DNA of 64,000 bases from Pleomorphomonas oryzae DSM 16300 (lineage in GTDB: Bacteria > Pseudomonadota > Alphaproteobacteria > Rhizobiales > Pleomorphomonadaceae): contig NZ_AUHB01000006.1 in NCBI RefSeq assembly GCF_000422965.1, positions 62,001 through 126,000 of the forward strand, given 5' to 3'. The position numbers were made by a program, and so were the translations under genes. Numbering within the stretch: position 1 is the first letter of the stretch; each line of letters begins with the position of its first letter. Positions 1 through 9,135 of this stretch are shown in pieces. A model generated the notes under the pieces. That model did no database searches, was not told where the DNA came from, and saw only the letters and a list, made by a program, of their open reading frames with translations.

Positions 1-93
1 TGGGCGTAGGAATCGTCGCAAAACTAGTCGGCGAAATAACGGCACCGGCCCCTCCGTGAAGAAGAAGCCGGCGCTGTCTGGGTAGATCGTCAT

Positions 94-324
94 TTAGCAG
101 CAGCGGAACACGCCGCCGTTGGAACCACCGCCGTAGCGGCGCTCCTGGCTGTTGCGGAAGAACTCTTCCTTGGTCATCACCGGCTGGTCCGGATGGTTGG
201 TGGTCCGATGAGCGACGTAGGTGTCGTAATCGGGAACGCCCACCATCAGGCGTGCCGTCTGGACGAACTTCTGACCCAGCTCACGCGGATCAGGTAGCCT
301 GAGGCCGCACACCTGACATGTCAT
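94..324 (-). CDS. YbdD/YjiX-family small protein, CstA partner
   Basis: A 76-residue protein of the YbdD/YjiX (DUF466) family. Visible family features are the central GVPDYDTYVAHRTTNHPD stretch, the PVMTKEEFF segment and the short Cys-Cys C-terminus. Proteins of this family are almost always encoded directly after a CstA/BtsT-type carbon starvation transporter; the exact role is not settled but it is thought to support pyruvate or peptide uptake. The start was placed at the ATG at 324 because GAGGTGGG lies just upstream; a longer reading frame runs further 5' but lacks family similarity. The start overlaps the 3' end of cstA by 35 bases, so translation is probably coupled. Confidence 0.9.
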   Translation of the reverse strand: MTCQVCGLRLPDPRELGQKFVQTARLMVGVPDYDTYVAHRTTNHPDQPVMTKEEFFRNSQERRYGGGSNGGVFRCC

Positions 325-2386
325 CGCCCACCTCGCTCGCGGTTGGTTTCTGCTCGCGCAGCGCCCGCAGCATCGCCTGCACACCGAACACCAGCATGCC
401 GACGACAATGATCATGAACACGGCGGTCAGCGCCGCATCGACCCACTGGTTGAAGACGACACGCTGCATGTCCTCGATAGTCTTGGCCGGCGCCAGGACG
501 GTGCCGTCGGCGATTGCCTTGGAGAAGCGGTTGGCCTGGGCGATGAACCCCACTGCCGGGCGACCGTCAAACAGCTTCTGCCAGCCGGCTGTCAGCGTGC
601 AGACGGACAGCCAGGCGAGCGGAACCAGCGCCACCCAAGCATAAGCCTGCCGCTTCATCTTGAACAGCATCACCGTGGCAAAGGCCAGCGCTATGGCTGC
701 CAGCATCTGGTTGGCGATACCGAACAGGGGCCACAGCGTATTGATGCCGCCGAGTGGATCGACCACGCCTTGGTAGAGGAAGTACCCCCAGGCCGCGACG
801 GCGATCGCCGTTGCCACGAGGTTGGCCGGCCAGCTGTGGGTCTGGCGGAAGGCCGGGACAGCCGTGCCGAGCAGATCCTGGATCATGAAGCGGGCGACAC
901 GCGTACCGGCATCAACCGTCGTCAGGATGAACAGCGCCTCGAACAGGATGGCAAAGTGATACCAGAAAGGCATCAGCGCCACGCCGCCGACCGCGCCTGA
1001 CAGGATGTGCGCCATACCGACAGCCAGTGTCGGGGCACCGCCAGCGCGCGACAGGATGGTCGCCTCGCCGACGTTCCTAGCCATCTCCGTCAGCATGTCC
1101 GGCGTGACGGTGAACAGCGGGTCCCAGGCCGAGATCACCTGCGCCGCCTGGTCGGCGGTGGTGCCGATGACGCCCGGCGCCGTGTTCATGGCGAAATAGA
1201 CGCCCGGCTCGATCACCGAGGCGGCAATCAGCGCCATGATACCGACGAAGCTTTCCATCAGCATCGCGCCATAGCCGATGAAGCGGAACTGGCTCTCGTT
1301 CTCGATCATCTTGGGCGTGGTGCCCGAAGCGATCAGTGAGTGGAAGCCCGAGATGGCGCCGCAGGCGATGGTGATGAACAGGAACGGGAACAGGTTACCG
1401 GAGAACACCGGTCCCGTACCGTCGATGAACTTGGTCACCGCCGGCATCTTCATCTCCGGCATCACGAAGACGATGCCGACGGCCAGCGCCAGGATGGTGC
1501 CGATCTTCAGGAAGGTCGAAAGATAATCGCGTGGAGCAAGCAGCAACCACACCGGCAGAACCGAGGCAACGAAGCCATAGCCGATCAGGATGAGGGCCAG
1601 AGCCTCACCCTTGTAGGTGAACAGCGGTGCCAGCGTTTCGCTCTCGGCCACCGTGCGACCGAAGATGATGGCGAGCAGCAGCAACACCACGCCGATGGCG
1701 CTCATTTCGCCGATGCGGCCGGGCCGGAAGAAGCGGCTGTAGAGGCCCATCAGGACGGCGATCGGAATGGTGGCAAACACCGTGAAGGTGCCCCACGGAC
1801 TGCCGGCCAGCGCCTTGACGACGATCAGGGCGAGCACCGCCAGCAGGATGATCATGATCATCAGGATGCCGATCGAGGCGACGATTCCAGGCACCGGACC
1901 GAGCTCAGTCTTGATCATGTCGCCGAGCGACCGCCCGTCGCGGCGGGTCGAAGCGAACAGGATCAGCAGGTCCTGAACCGCACCGGCGAAGATCACGCCG
2001 GCGATCAGCCACATGGTGCCAGGCAGATAGCCCATCTGCGCGGCAAGCACCGGCCCGACCAACGGACCTGCGCCAGCGATGGCCGCGAAGTGATGACCGA
2101 ACAGCACGTATTTGTCGGTCGGAACATAATCGAGGCCGTCGTTACGCCGCACGGCCGGCGTCCGCCGCGCGGGATCCGCACCGACAACCCAGCTGACGAT
2201 ATAAAGCGCATAGAAGCGATACGCGACGAGATAGGTGGCAACGGCCGCAACCACCAGCCATAGTGCGTTGATCGTCTCGCCACGGCTGAGAGCCACAACG
2301 CCGAGGGCGATGGCGCCGACGGCAGCGATCAGTATCCAGACGAGCCACTCGCCCGGCGAACGGGGCATCTTGGCGACTGTTGACAT
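290..2386 (-). CDS. cstA: Carbon starvation protein CstA-type transporter
   Basis: A 698-residue polytopic inner-membrane protein of the CstA/BtsT family, which imports pyruvate and perhaps peptides. Many hydrophobic segments run through the whole chain, and the conserved cytoplasmic-loop signature FGHHFAAIAGAGPLVGPVLA is present near residue 100. The ATG at 2386 is preferred over in-frame starts further upstream because GGGAGGACAAG directly precedes it and the protein then begins at the family's usual N-terminus. It is followed by the overlapping small partner gene. The length agrees with family members of about 690-720 residues. The substrate is inferred from the family. Confidence 0.93.
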   Translation of the reverse strand: MSTVAKMPRSPGEWLVWILIAAVGAIALGVVALSRGETINALWLVVAAVATYLVAYRFYALYIVSWVVGADPARRTPAVRRNDGLDYVPTDKYVLFGHHFAAIAGAGPLVGPVLAAQMGYLPGTMWLIAGVIFAGAVQDLLILFASTRRDGRSLGDMIKTELGPVPGIVASIGILMIMIILLAVLALIVVKALAGSPWGTFTVFATIPIAVLMGLYSRFFRPGRIGEMSAIGVVLLLLAIIFGRTVAESETLAPLFTYKGEALALILIGYGFVASVLPVWLLLAPRDYLSTFLKIGTILALAVGIVFVMPEMKMPAVTKFIDGTGPVFSGNLFPFLFITIACGAISGFHSLIASGTTPKMIENESQFRFIGYGAMLMESFVGIMALIAASVIEPGVYFAMNTAPGVIGTTADQAAQVISAWDPLFTVTPDMLTEMARNVGEATILSRAGGAPTLAVGMAHILSGAVGGVALMPFWYHFAILFEALFILTTVDAGTRVARFMIQDLLGTAVPAFRQTHSWPANLVATAIAVAAWGYFLYQGVVDPLGGINTLWPLFGIANQMLAAIALAFATVMLFKMKRQAYAWVALVPLAWLSVCTLTAGWQKLFDGRPAVGFIAQANRFSKAIADGTVLAPAKTIEDMQRVVFNQWVDAALTAVFMIIVVGMLVFGVQAMLRALREQKPTASEVGDDMSGVRPQAT

Positions 2387-2747
2387 CTTGTCCTCCCGAC
2401 GGAAGCATGACCGGGGACGTGGTACGACAGGCAAACAAAACCACCGTCCCGGCACGATATGCCGGGCGCCAAAAGGCTCGATTTTGCTCCGGGTCCCATC
2501 AGGTTCGCCGCCTTTTCGCTTGTCCCTCCTCCTCCCCAGGAGTCCGGATCGAACGAACAAGGCAGCGCCTCATCCCAAGGCAGCCTTCCGCTTCACTGTA
2601 ACGATGCGAACAGAACTGGATTATTGTATCCCACCCGCCGCGACAAGGTAAGGAAACGGTTAACGCGAGGGGTTTCCCTTAGCAAATAGGATAAGGAACC
2701 CGCTCTTTTCCGACATTTTTGGCAAGGCCCGACAGCGGCGGATCGCC
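2387..2747. other. Intergenic region upstream of cstA
   Basis: 361 bases between the cstA start and the stop of the rhamnulokinase gene, both on minus. It should hold the cstA promoter. No convincing gene, terminator or palindrome was recognised. The part from about 2610 to 2730 is more AT-rich than the flanking genes. Confidence 0.5.
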
Positions 2748-4226
2748 TCAGTGAATCGCGGTGGTAGCCTTGACGATCGACCGAAAGCGGTCGCGAACGC
2801 CGGACGGAACGGTGGCTGCCGGAGCAACTTCCTTCACCGCGAACGACCGGCGCACAATGCGTCTCGCCTCCTCCAGGGAGCCGATCACGCCGAGCCCCAT
2901 CATCTGGAGAGCGGCATTGCCGAGTGCGGAGGTCTCAACCGGTCCGGCGCTGACCGGGATGCCGCAGGCATCGGCTGTCAACTGGTTGAGCAGTCCGTTC
3001 TGAGATCCACCGCCGATGATGCGGACATGGGTGAGTGGCCGGCCCGTCAGCGCTTCCAGTTCGTCCTTCACCCGTGCGTAATCGAGGGCAAGGCTGTCGA
3101 ACACCGTCCGGGCAACTGCTCCGAGACCGTCGGGCACCGACTCACCATGCTCGGCGGCCAATGTCCGGATGGTGTCGGTCATGGAGGAGGGATTGAGAAA
3201 GCGCGGGTCGTCTGGGTTGATGAGGCTCGTCCAGGCGGGCGCCGCCGCAGCGGCGGCCACGAGATCGCTGAACGCCGGTTCGCCAAATTCCTTGCGCACC
3301 CGTTGGATCAGCCAGAGCCCCATCAGGTTCTTCAAAACGCGGTAGCGGCCGCAGACCCCACCCTCGTTGCCGATGTTGAACCCGCGCGCCAAATCGCCCA
3401 CGTAGGGAACGGCGCTTTCGAGCCCCATCAGCGACCAGGTTCCCGACGACAGGAAGGCTTCATCGGGTCCACCGAGAGGCGCCGCTGCCACGGCTGACGC
3501 GGTATCGTGGCCACCCGGTGCGATCACCAGAACCGGCCGTCGTCCATCGCGACCGGTCATCGGTCCGAGCACCGTGCCCGGTTCCACCGGTTTTCTCATC
3601 AGCCCCGGCCGAACGCCGGCCAACGCCAGAAGATCCGGATCCCAATCGCGCGTCTCGAGCGACAGGAGCTGTGACGTCGTGGAAATGGAATACTCGTTGG
3701 CGATCACACCGGACAGGCGGAAATGCAGATAATCAGGCGTGAACAGCAGATGCCGCGCGGCCGACAGCCAGTCGGGATGCTGCTTTGCCGTGGCGCGCAA
3801 CTGATAGAGCGTATTGTAAGGCTGGAAATGAATGCCGGTACGCCGGTAGATTTCGGCAGCCGGCATGATGGACGTCACTTCGTCGATCAATCCGGCTGTT
3901 CGATCGTCGCGGTAGGCCACCGAAAGACCGACCTGACGCAATGTCTCGTCGAGCAAAACATAATCGACGCCCCATGTGTCGCAGCCGACGCTATCGATCG
4001 GCGCCATAGCCTCGGCCTTGTCGATGCCGACGCGGATTTCCCGAACGATCGCCTCGCTATCCCAGCAGTCATGTCCGGTCGGCACGTCCACGCCGAGCGG
4101 GGTTTCGAAGCGGTGCGCTTCGGCAAGTTCGATGCGATCGCCGCCGAAGGTTGCCAGCATGACGCGACCGCTACCGGCACCGACATCGACCGCGGCAACA
4201 TGCGTCCGCCCGCTCTCGCCCAACAT
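2748..4226 (-). CDS. rhaB: Rhamnulokinase (FGGY kinase family)
   Basis: A 492-residue cytoplasmic carbohydrate kinase that phosphorylates L-rhamnulose in rhamnose catabolism. The N-terminal phosphate-binding motif DVGAGSGRVML (about residues 14-24), the CDTWGVDYVLLD block, the FQPYNTLYQL substrate region and the C-terminal GGGSQNGLLNQ motif all match RhaB. The ATG at 4226 is chosen over a GTG at 4241 because GAGGAG lies seven bases upstream of the ATG. No rhamnose isomerase, aldolase or Rha ABC transporter is in the window, so the kinase is an orphan here. It is downstream of a GntR regulator on the same strand, from which 143 bases separate it. Confidence 0.85.
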   Translation of the reverse strand: MLGESGRTHVAAVDVGAGSGRVMLATFGGDRIELAEAHRFETPLGVDVPTGHDCWDSEAIVREIRVGIDKAEAMAPIDSVGCDTWGVDYVLLDETLRQVGLSVAYRDDRTAGLIDEVTSIMPAAEIYRRTGIHFQPYNTLYQLRATAKQHPDWLSAARHLLFTPDYLHFRLSGVIANEYSISTTSQLLSLETRDWDPDLLALAGVRPGLMRKPVEPGTVLGPMTGRDGRRPVLVIAPGGHDTASAVAAAPLGGPDEAFLSSGTWSLMGLESAVPYVGDLARGFNIGNEGGVCGRYRVLKNLMGLWLIQRVRKEFGEPAFSDLVAAAAAAPAWTSLINPDDPRFLNPSSMTDTIRTLAAEHGESVPDGLGAVARTVFDSLALDYARVKDELEALTGRPLTHVRIIGGGSQNGLLNQLTADACGIPVSAGPVETSALGNAALQMMGLGVIGSLEEARRIVRRSFAVKEVAPAATVPSGVRDRFRSIVKATTAIH

Positions 4227-4369
4227 AACCGCACTCCTCACCCGTTGCGGCCAACCTAGTTTCGTGACGGCCCAGCCGTCAACGAAAGCTATCGTCTTTA
4301 AGCAGAAAGTATCATTTTGTTGCAGAACGGATCATCGGTCGCACGGAAGCGTCATTCGGAGAAGCGGCT

Positions 4370-5050
4370 TCACACGAACAGAAAGCCAAATTGCTCCTGA
4401 ACTCTGGGTAATGCCTTGAGAATTCCGTCGAGATGAACCTTGAGCGCCACTTCCGCCCTGTCCGCGTCGTGGTTGTCGATGGCATCGACAATTCGGCGGT
4501 GTTCGTCGACCACCTTCGGCAAGGTTTCCGGGAGCGGCAGGGTCAGATGGCACACCCGATCCATGTGAGCCTTGATGGTCTCGAGCGTAGCCCAAGCCGC
4601 CGGCACGCCAGCTCCCTCCGCAAGAGCCGCATGAAAGGCTTCGTCCTCCCGCTGGAACGCGTAGTGAGATTGGCTGGCGGCAAGATCGACCTGCCGAGCC
4701 AGAATGCCCTCCATTCGTTCGCGTACCTCCGGAAGGAATGAAATGCAGGCGCGGCGCACCACCGCCACCTCGACGGACTCACGAACGAAGCGGGCTTGCC
4801 GCATCAGATCGAGCGAGATCTTGACCACGAAGGTGCCACGCCGCGGCTGAATCCCCACCAGACCGGCCTTGCCCAGATTGATCAGTGCTTCGCGCACCGG
4901 CTGCCGCGACACGCCGTAGCGATCCGCAAGTTCCTTCTCCGACAGCGAGGCTCCCGGCTGAATCTCGAGGGTTATGATTGCCTTGCGCAACTCGCGCTCG
5001 ACGCGCCGCGCCGCCGAGTCCTCGGAACTGTCCGGGAGAACGACCGTCAT
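4370..5050 (-). CDS. GntR-family transcriptional regulator, FadR/FCD type
   Basis: A 226-residue repressor-type regulator. The N-terminal winged helix (about residues 10-75) includes SLSEKELADRYGVSRQPVREAL, the typical GntR recognition helix, followed by the wing RRGTFVV. The C-terminal two-thirds is the all-helical FCD ligand-binding domain, with the acidic/His residues expected for metal-dependent carboxylate binding (EDEAFHAAL, DEHRRIVDAI). It is divergent from a hydratase-TRAP operon whose products handle organic acids, so it probably controls that operon and responds to an organic acid. The start at 5050 removes a non-homologous upstream extension; its ribosome binding site is weak. Confidence 0.88.
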   Translation of the reverse strand: MTVVLPDSSEDSAARRVERELRKAIITLEIQPGASLSEKELADRYGVSRQPVREALINLGKAGLVGIQPRRGTFVVKISLDLMRQARFVRESVEVAVVRRACISFLPEVRERMEGILARQVDLAASQSHYAFQREDEAFHAALAEGAGVPAAWATLETIKAHMDRVCHLTLPLPETLPKVVDEHRRIVDAIDNHDADRAEVALKVHLDGILKALPRVQEQFGFLFV

Positions 5051-5117
5051 TTGCTGACACCCGCCAATGCGGCGGCAAGCAAAAGGTCTGCATGCCGCTT
5101 TTCTCACTCGACAGCTG

Positions 5118-5136
5118 CCATACCACATCAGTATGG
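5118..5136. promoter_or_regulatory. Candidate GntR operator
   Basis: CCATAC and GTATGG form a perfect inverted repeat with a 7-base spacer. It lies in the 179-base divergent gap between the GntR regulator and the hydratase gene. FadR-type regulators bind short palindromes in such gaps. The role is inferred from position and symmetry only. Confidence 0.45.
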
Positions 5137-5229
5137 TAGTGGAAATGCCATCCTTCGTCAGGCCCCGGGTGGGGGATGCCCAGGTCTTACGGAAAGCTGG
5201 TGTGCCGGCAGCCAGGGGGAGTGGCAGGC

Positions 5230-6045
5230 ATGCAATTGCACGAAGACGACGCCGAACACATTGCCTTGCGTTTCGTCGAGGCACGCCGGGCCGCCATGGT
5301 GCTTGATGCCTTTCCGCGCATCCTGCCCGAGACGCTGGCCGACGCCTACCGTGTGCAGGAGCGAGCCATTACCCTCGGCGGTCGCGCCATCGCCGGCTGG
5401 AAGGTCGCCGGCATTCGCCCCGATCTGCGTGAACGTCTCGGCGCCAATCGTCTCGCCGGGCCAATCATGGCTGGCAGCATCCATCGGTTGCCAAATGGTG
5501 GCACCGCGCGAGCAGCCGTATTTGCCGGTGGTTTTGCAGCGCTGGAAGCCGAGTTTGTCGCCGTCTTCGCTCGCGATCTTTTGCCCGTCGAAAGTACGTT
5601 TACGGCCGAGATGATCGGTGCGGCGCTGTCCGGCCTGCACGCCGGCTCGGAAATAGCCTCAAGTCCACTAGCAACCTTGAACGACCTCGGGCCCACCGCC
5701 GTTATCTCCGACCATGGCAATAATGCCGGAGCCGTCGTTGGACCGGAAATTCCTGGCTGGAGCACGGCTGTTCCGGCGGCGCTCACATCACGCATGCTGA
5801 TCAACGGTAACGTTGCCGGCGAAGGCACGGCCGCCAATGTCATGGGCGGCCCCATCGGCGCCCTGCAGTTCCTGGCCGAGCATTTATTGACCCGCGGGCG
5901 GTATCTGCGGGCCGGCGACGTGGTGCTGACCGGCATGACCACCGGAATCCATCGGGTGTCGCCCGGCGACCGGGGACGCATCGAATTTTCCGCCGTTGCC
6001 GCCTGCGACATCGAGGTTGTCGCCGCGAGTCCGGCCGGTCACTGA
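5230..6045 (+). CDS. 2-keto-4-pentenoate hydratase family protein
   Basis: A 271-residue member of the MhpD/fumarylacetoacetase-like superfamily. The family's GWKV motif is seen as AGWKVAGI, the metal-ligand Glu region as EAEFVAVFARD, and the C-terminal block as GEGTAANVMGGPIGALQFLA followed by RAGDVVLTGMTTG. Members hydrate 2-hydroxyalka-2,4-dienoates or act on related 2-keto acids. The ATG at 5230 follows GGGGGAG. It is the first gene before a DctPQM TRAP transporter and is divergent from a GntR regulator, suggesting uptake and breakdown of an organic acid. No ring-cleavage gene is present, so the true substrate is open. Confidence 0.75.
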   Translation: MQLHEDDAEHIALRFVEARRAAMVLDAFPRILPETLADAYRVQERAITLGGRAIAGWKVAGIRPDLRERLGANRLAGPIMAGSIHRLPNGGTARAAVFAGGFAALEAEFVAVFARDLLPVESTFTAEMIGAALSGLHAGSEIASSPLATLNDLGPTAVISDHGNNAGAVVGPEIPGWSTAVPAALTSRMLINGNVAGEGTAANVMGGPIGALQFLAEHLLTRGRYLRAGDVVLTGMTTGIHRVSPGDRGRIEFSAVAACDIEVVAASPAGH

Positions 6046-6174
6046 CCGGCCGCCAACATTTGGGAACTGAACCTGCCGTCTGGTTGAGGAGCCAAGGCAG
6101 GCAAGTGCGAGGGGCTGGGCCCGCCAGCTGAAACCGCGGGCAAAGTGGCTATCTAGCCGCCAAGGGAGGAAGGC

Positions 6175-7152
6175 ATGAAGCGAGAGTTCAGCTATGTACT
6201 CGGCGTGGTCGGAGCCTTCGGGCTCGTGGGCAACGCCCTGGCCGCCGACACGGTTACATTCCGGGCCGCCGACATTCACCCAGACGGCTACCCCACCGTC
6301 GAGGCGGTGATCTACATGGGCAAGCTGGTGGAGGAGAGGACCGGCGGGCGCATCAAGGTCCAGGAATTCAACAACGGCGTGCTCGGCTCCGAGAAGGACA
6401 CCATCGAGCAGACGCAGTTCGGCGTCATCGATTTCAACCGTGTCTCGACCGCCCAATTTAACAATGTCGTGCCCGAGACCTCAGTGCTCGGCCTGCCCTT
6501 CGTCTTCAAGTCGGTCGATCACATGCACCATGTCGTCGACGGCCCGATCGGCGAGGAGATTCTAAAGGCGTTCGAAGCCAAGGGCTTGATCGCTCTTTGC
6601 TATTACGACTCCGGCGCCCGCTCGATCTACACCAAGAAACCCATCAACTCGATCGCCGATCTCAAGGGCTTGAAACTGCGCGTGCAGCAGTCCGACATGT
6701 GGGTCGCCACCGCTCAGGCCATGGGCACCAACCCGACGCCGATGCCGTTCGGCGAGGTCTACTCGGGCCTGCAGACCGGCGTCATCGACGGCGCCGAGAA
6801 TAACTGGCCTTCCTATGAATCCACGCGCCACTTCGAAGTCGCCAAGTATTACACCCTGACCGAGCATTCGCTGCAGCCGGAAGTACTGGTCATGGCCAAG
6901 ACGAGCTTCGACAAGCTGACGCCCGAAGATCAGGCTGTCATCCGTCAGGCTGCCAAGGACAGCGTTCCCAAGATGCGCGAGCTGTGGGCAGCTCGCGAGA
7001 AGAGTTCGAAGGCCAAGGTACGGGAAGGCGGCGCGATCGTCGCCCAGATCGACAAGGCGCCATTCATCGAGGCGATGAAGCCCGTCTACGACAAGTTCAT
7101 CACCGATCCGAAGCTCAAGGATCTGGTCGCCCGCATCCAGGCGACCGAATAA
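6175..7152 (+). CDS. dctP: TRAP transporter solute-binding protein, DctP family
   Basis: A 325-residue periplasmic binding protein with a signal peptide ending near NALA-ADTV. The DctP core is clear: ADIHPDGYPTVEA at the N-terminus, FNNGVLGSEKD, then LKLRVQQSDMW, which carries the conserved substrate-binding Arg, and FGEVYSGLQTGVIDGAENN. It captures an organic acid for the DctQ/DctM membrane pair encoded downstream. A strong site, GGGAGGAAGGC, precedes the ATG. The preceding hydratase gene is on the same strand 129 bases upstream, so the four genes may form one operon. Confidence 0.94.
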   Translation: MKREFSYVLGVVGAFGLVGNALAADTVTFRAADIHPDGYPTVEAVIYMGKLVEERTGGRIKVQEFNNGVLGSEKDTIEQTQFGVIDFNRVSTAQFNNVVPETSVLGLPFVFKSVDHMHHVVDGPIGEEILKAFEAKGLIALCYYDSGARSIYTKKPINSIADLKGLKLRVQQSDMWVATAQAMGTNPTPMPFGEVYSGLQTGVIDGAENNWPSYESTRHFEVAKYYTLTEHSLQPEVLVMAKTSFDKLTPEDQAVIRQAAKDSVPKMRELWAAREKSSKAKVREGGAIVAQIDKAPFIEAMKPVYDKFITDPKLKDLVARIQATE

Positions 7153-7194
7153 CCGGTACCCTGGGCCGGAGTGTCCGGCTCGACACCCCAGTCG

Positions 7195-7216
7195 CCGCCC
7201 GGTCATCGCCGGGCGG
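7195..7216 (+). terminator. Stem-loop between dctP and dctQ
   Basis: CCGCCCGG and CCGGGCGG form a perfect 8-bp stem with a 6-base loop (7203-7208) and no T run after it. It lies in the 94-base dctP-dctQ gap. Such hairpins often stabilise the binding-protein message or attenuate the membrane genes, so that binding protein is made in excess. Confidence 0.6.
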
Positions 7217-7246
7217 TGCCCGGCTCGTCAAGATCTCGGTGGTGCC

Positions 7247-7783
7247 ATGAAAACTCGACATACTTTCCTTTCCCGCTTGGTCGACAGGCTGGCCGGACTG
7301 GCTCTGGCGGCGGCCGGTACCGCCCTGGTGCTCATGACGGCGGTCGTCGGCGCCCAAGTGTTCAGTCGCTACGTTCTCAATTTCTCGCTGACATTTGCCG
7401 AGCCCATGGCCATCCAGTTGATGGGCTGGTTCATCTTCCTGGGTGCCGCCGTCGGTGTTCGTGAGAACTTCCACCTCGGTCTCGATCTGCTGCGCTACGT
7501 GGCGCCTCCGTCGGTCAATCGTCTGCTCGACACCATCTCGCTGACGCTGATCGCCATCTTTGGCCTGTTCATTTCCTGGTACGGGTTCGAGTTGGCGGTC
7601 CGGACATGGGACACGCTGATCCCCGGCCTTGGCATCACCGGCGCCACCGACTTCCTGCCACTGACCTGTTCGGGGCTGCTGTTCACGCTGTTCGCCATCG
7701 AGCGGATCGTCAACATGCACTCCGGGCCCGGCGCGCCCGCGGCCGACGTCATCGAAGCCTCGCTGCCGAAGGATACTGCCTGA
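7247..7783 (+). CDS. dctQ: TRAP transporter small permease, DctQ family
   Basis: A 178-residue inner-membrane protein with four hydrophobic helices. The family motif around helix 2 appears as FSRYVLNFSLTFAEPMA, followed by LMGWFIFLGAAVGVRENFHLGLD, typical of DctQ. It couples the large DctM subunit to the periplasmic binding protein. Its stop overlaps the dctM start by one base (TGATG), indicating translational coupling. The ribosome binding site before the ATG is weak, in keeping with lower expression than dctP. Confidence 0.92.
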   Translation: MKTRHTFLSRLVDRLAGLALAAAGTALVLMTAVVGAQVFSRYVLNFSLTFAEPMAIQLMGWFIFLGAAVGVRENFHLGLDLLRYVAPPSVNRLLDTISLTLIAIFGLFISWYGFELAVRTWDTLIPGLGITGATDFLPLTCSGLLFTLFAIERIVNMHSGPGAPAADVIEASLPKDTA

Positions 7784-9063
7784 TGGAACTCTGGATCCTG
7801 TTCGGCTCCTTCGTGGGCCTGCTGGTGCTTGGCACACCGATCGCCTTCTGCCTGGCGATCTCGTCGCTATTCACCATTCTTTACATGGGCATGCCGCCTG
7901 TCATCGTCGTGCAGCGTCTCAACTCCGGCATCAGCGCCTTCGCGCTCCTGGCCATCCCCTTCTTCATCTATGCCGGCGACGTCATGGTGCGCGGCGGTAT
8001 CGCGGAGAAGCTGGTGCGGCTGGCCGCCTCGATGGTCGGCCACATGCGCGGCGGTCTCGGGCAGGTCAACATCGTCGCCTCGACCATGTTCGGCGGTGTT
8101 TCCGGCTCGGCGGTCGCCGACGCATCGGCGGTCGGCGGCCTGATGATCCCGCAGATGAGAAAGCGCGGCTATGACGTCGACTATGCGGTGAACATCACCT
8201 CGGTCGGCGCCATCATCGCGCTGCTGATCCCGCCGTCGCACAACATGATCATCTATTCGATCTCGGCCGGCGGCACCATTTCCATTGCCGACCTGTTCAC
8301 CGCCGGCGTTATTCCCGGCCTGATGCTGGCCGCTTCGCTGATGGTCGCTGCCTACTGGGTGGCTCGACGCCGCGGCTATCCGGCGGAAGTTTTCCCCGGC
8401 TGGCGCAACATCGGCCCCATCGTCTTGAACGCAATTCCCGGCATCCTGCTGATCGCCATCATCTTCGGCGGCGTCCGTTCGGGCATCTTCACGGCGACGG
8501 AAAGCTCCTGCATCGCGCTGATCTACGCGCTGCTCGTCACCCTGCTGGTCTACCGCTCGATGAGCTGGGAGGATTTCCGCGAGGCAACGCTGGGCGCCGT
8601 TCGCACAACCGCCATGGTGTTGATGGTGATCGGTTCGGCCGCCTCGTTTGCCTGGCTGCTGGCGCTCATGCAGGTGCCGACGGCCATGGTCGCGGCGATG
8701 CACGCCGTGTCCGACAACCCGATCGTCATCTTCCTGCTGCTCAACCTGATCCTGCTGGTGCTCGGCTGCTTCATGGACATGGCGCCGCTGATCATCATCA
8801 CCACCCCGATCTTCCTGCCGGTGGTCACCGCCTTCGGCATGGATCCGGTTCAGTTCGGCGCCATCCTGATCCTCAACCTCGGCATCGGCCTGTGCACGCC
8901 GCCGGTGGGGTCGGTACTGTTCGTCACCTGCGCCATCGCCAAGATCCCGATCCTGCAGGCCGTCCGCACCATCTGGCCGTTCTATTTTGCCGCCTTCGTG
9001 GTGCTGATGATCGTCACTTATGTGCCCGCCGCGTCCCTGTGGCTGCCACACCTGTTCCGCTGA
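7783..9063 (+). CDS. dctM: TRAP transporter large permease, DctM family
   Basis: A 426-residue membrane protein with about a dozen hydrophobic segments, the usual DctM length. Characteristic stretches are PFFIYAGDVMVRGGIAEKL, FGGVSGSAVADASAVGG and IPPSHNMIIYS, with LGCFMDMAPLIIITTPI and GLCTPPVGSVLF in the second half. It forms the sodium-driven translocation unit with DctQ. The start at 7783 overlaps the dctQ stop; in-frame sequence further 5' lies inside dctQ. A strong bidirectional terminator follows. Confidence 0.95.
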   Translation: MELWILFGSFVGLLVLGTPIAFCLAISSLFTILYMGMPPVIVVQRLNSGISAFALLAIPFFIYAGDVMVRGGIAEKLVRLAASMVGHMRGGLGQVNIVASTMFGGVSGSAVADASAVGGLMIPQMRKRGYDVDYAVNITSVGAIIALLIPPSHNMIIYSISAGGTISIADLFTAGVIPGLMLAASLMVAAYWVARRRGYPAEVFPGWRNIGPIVLNAIPGILLIAIIFGGVRSGIFTATESSCIALIYALLVTLLVYRSMSWEDFREATLGAVRTTAMVLMVIGSAASFAWLLALMQVPTAMVAAMHAVSDNPIVIFLLLNLILLVLGCFMDMAPLIIITTPIFLPVVTAFGMDPVQFGAILILNLGIGLCTPPVGSVLFVTCAIAKIPILQAVRTIWPFYFAAFVVLMIVTYVPAASLWLPHLFR

Positions 9064-9073
9064 GCAGAGGCAC

Positions 9074-9119
9074 AATTGAAAAAGGGCGGTCCGTCAATTC
9101 GGGCCGCCCTTTTTCAATT
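9074..9119. terminator. Bidirectional rho-independent terminator
   Basis: A perfect 16-bp inverted repeat (9074-9089 and 9104-9119) with a 14-base loop. Its arms end in A5/T5 runs, so it can end transcripts from both directions: dctM (plus) and cysE (minus). Confidence 0.9.
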
Positions 9120-9135
9120 CCAGCGAAGGAAGATC

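Noticed and set aside
1340-2263. A 307-codon open frame on plus, opposite cstA
   Set aside because: It is antisense to a well-supported transporter, has the biased composition typical of shadow frames in GC-rich DNA and no family similarity.
7867-9075. A 402-codon frame on minus opposite dctM
   Set aside because: Composition (His, Asp, Arg, Gln rich) is that of a reverse-complement shadow of a membrane protein gene.
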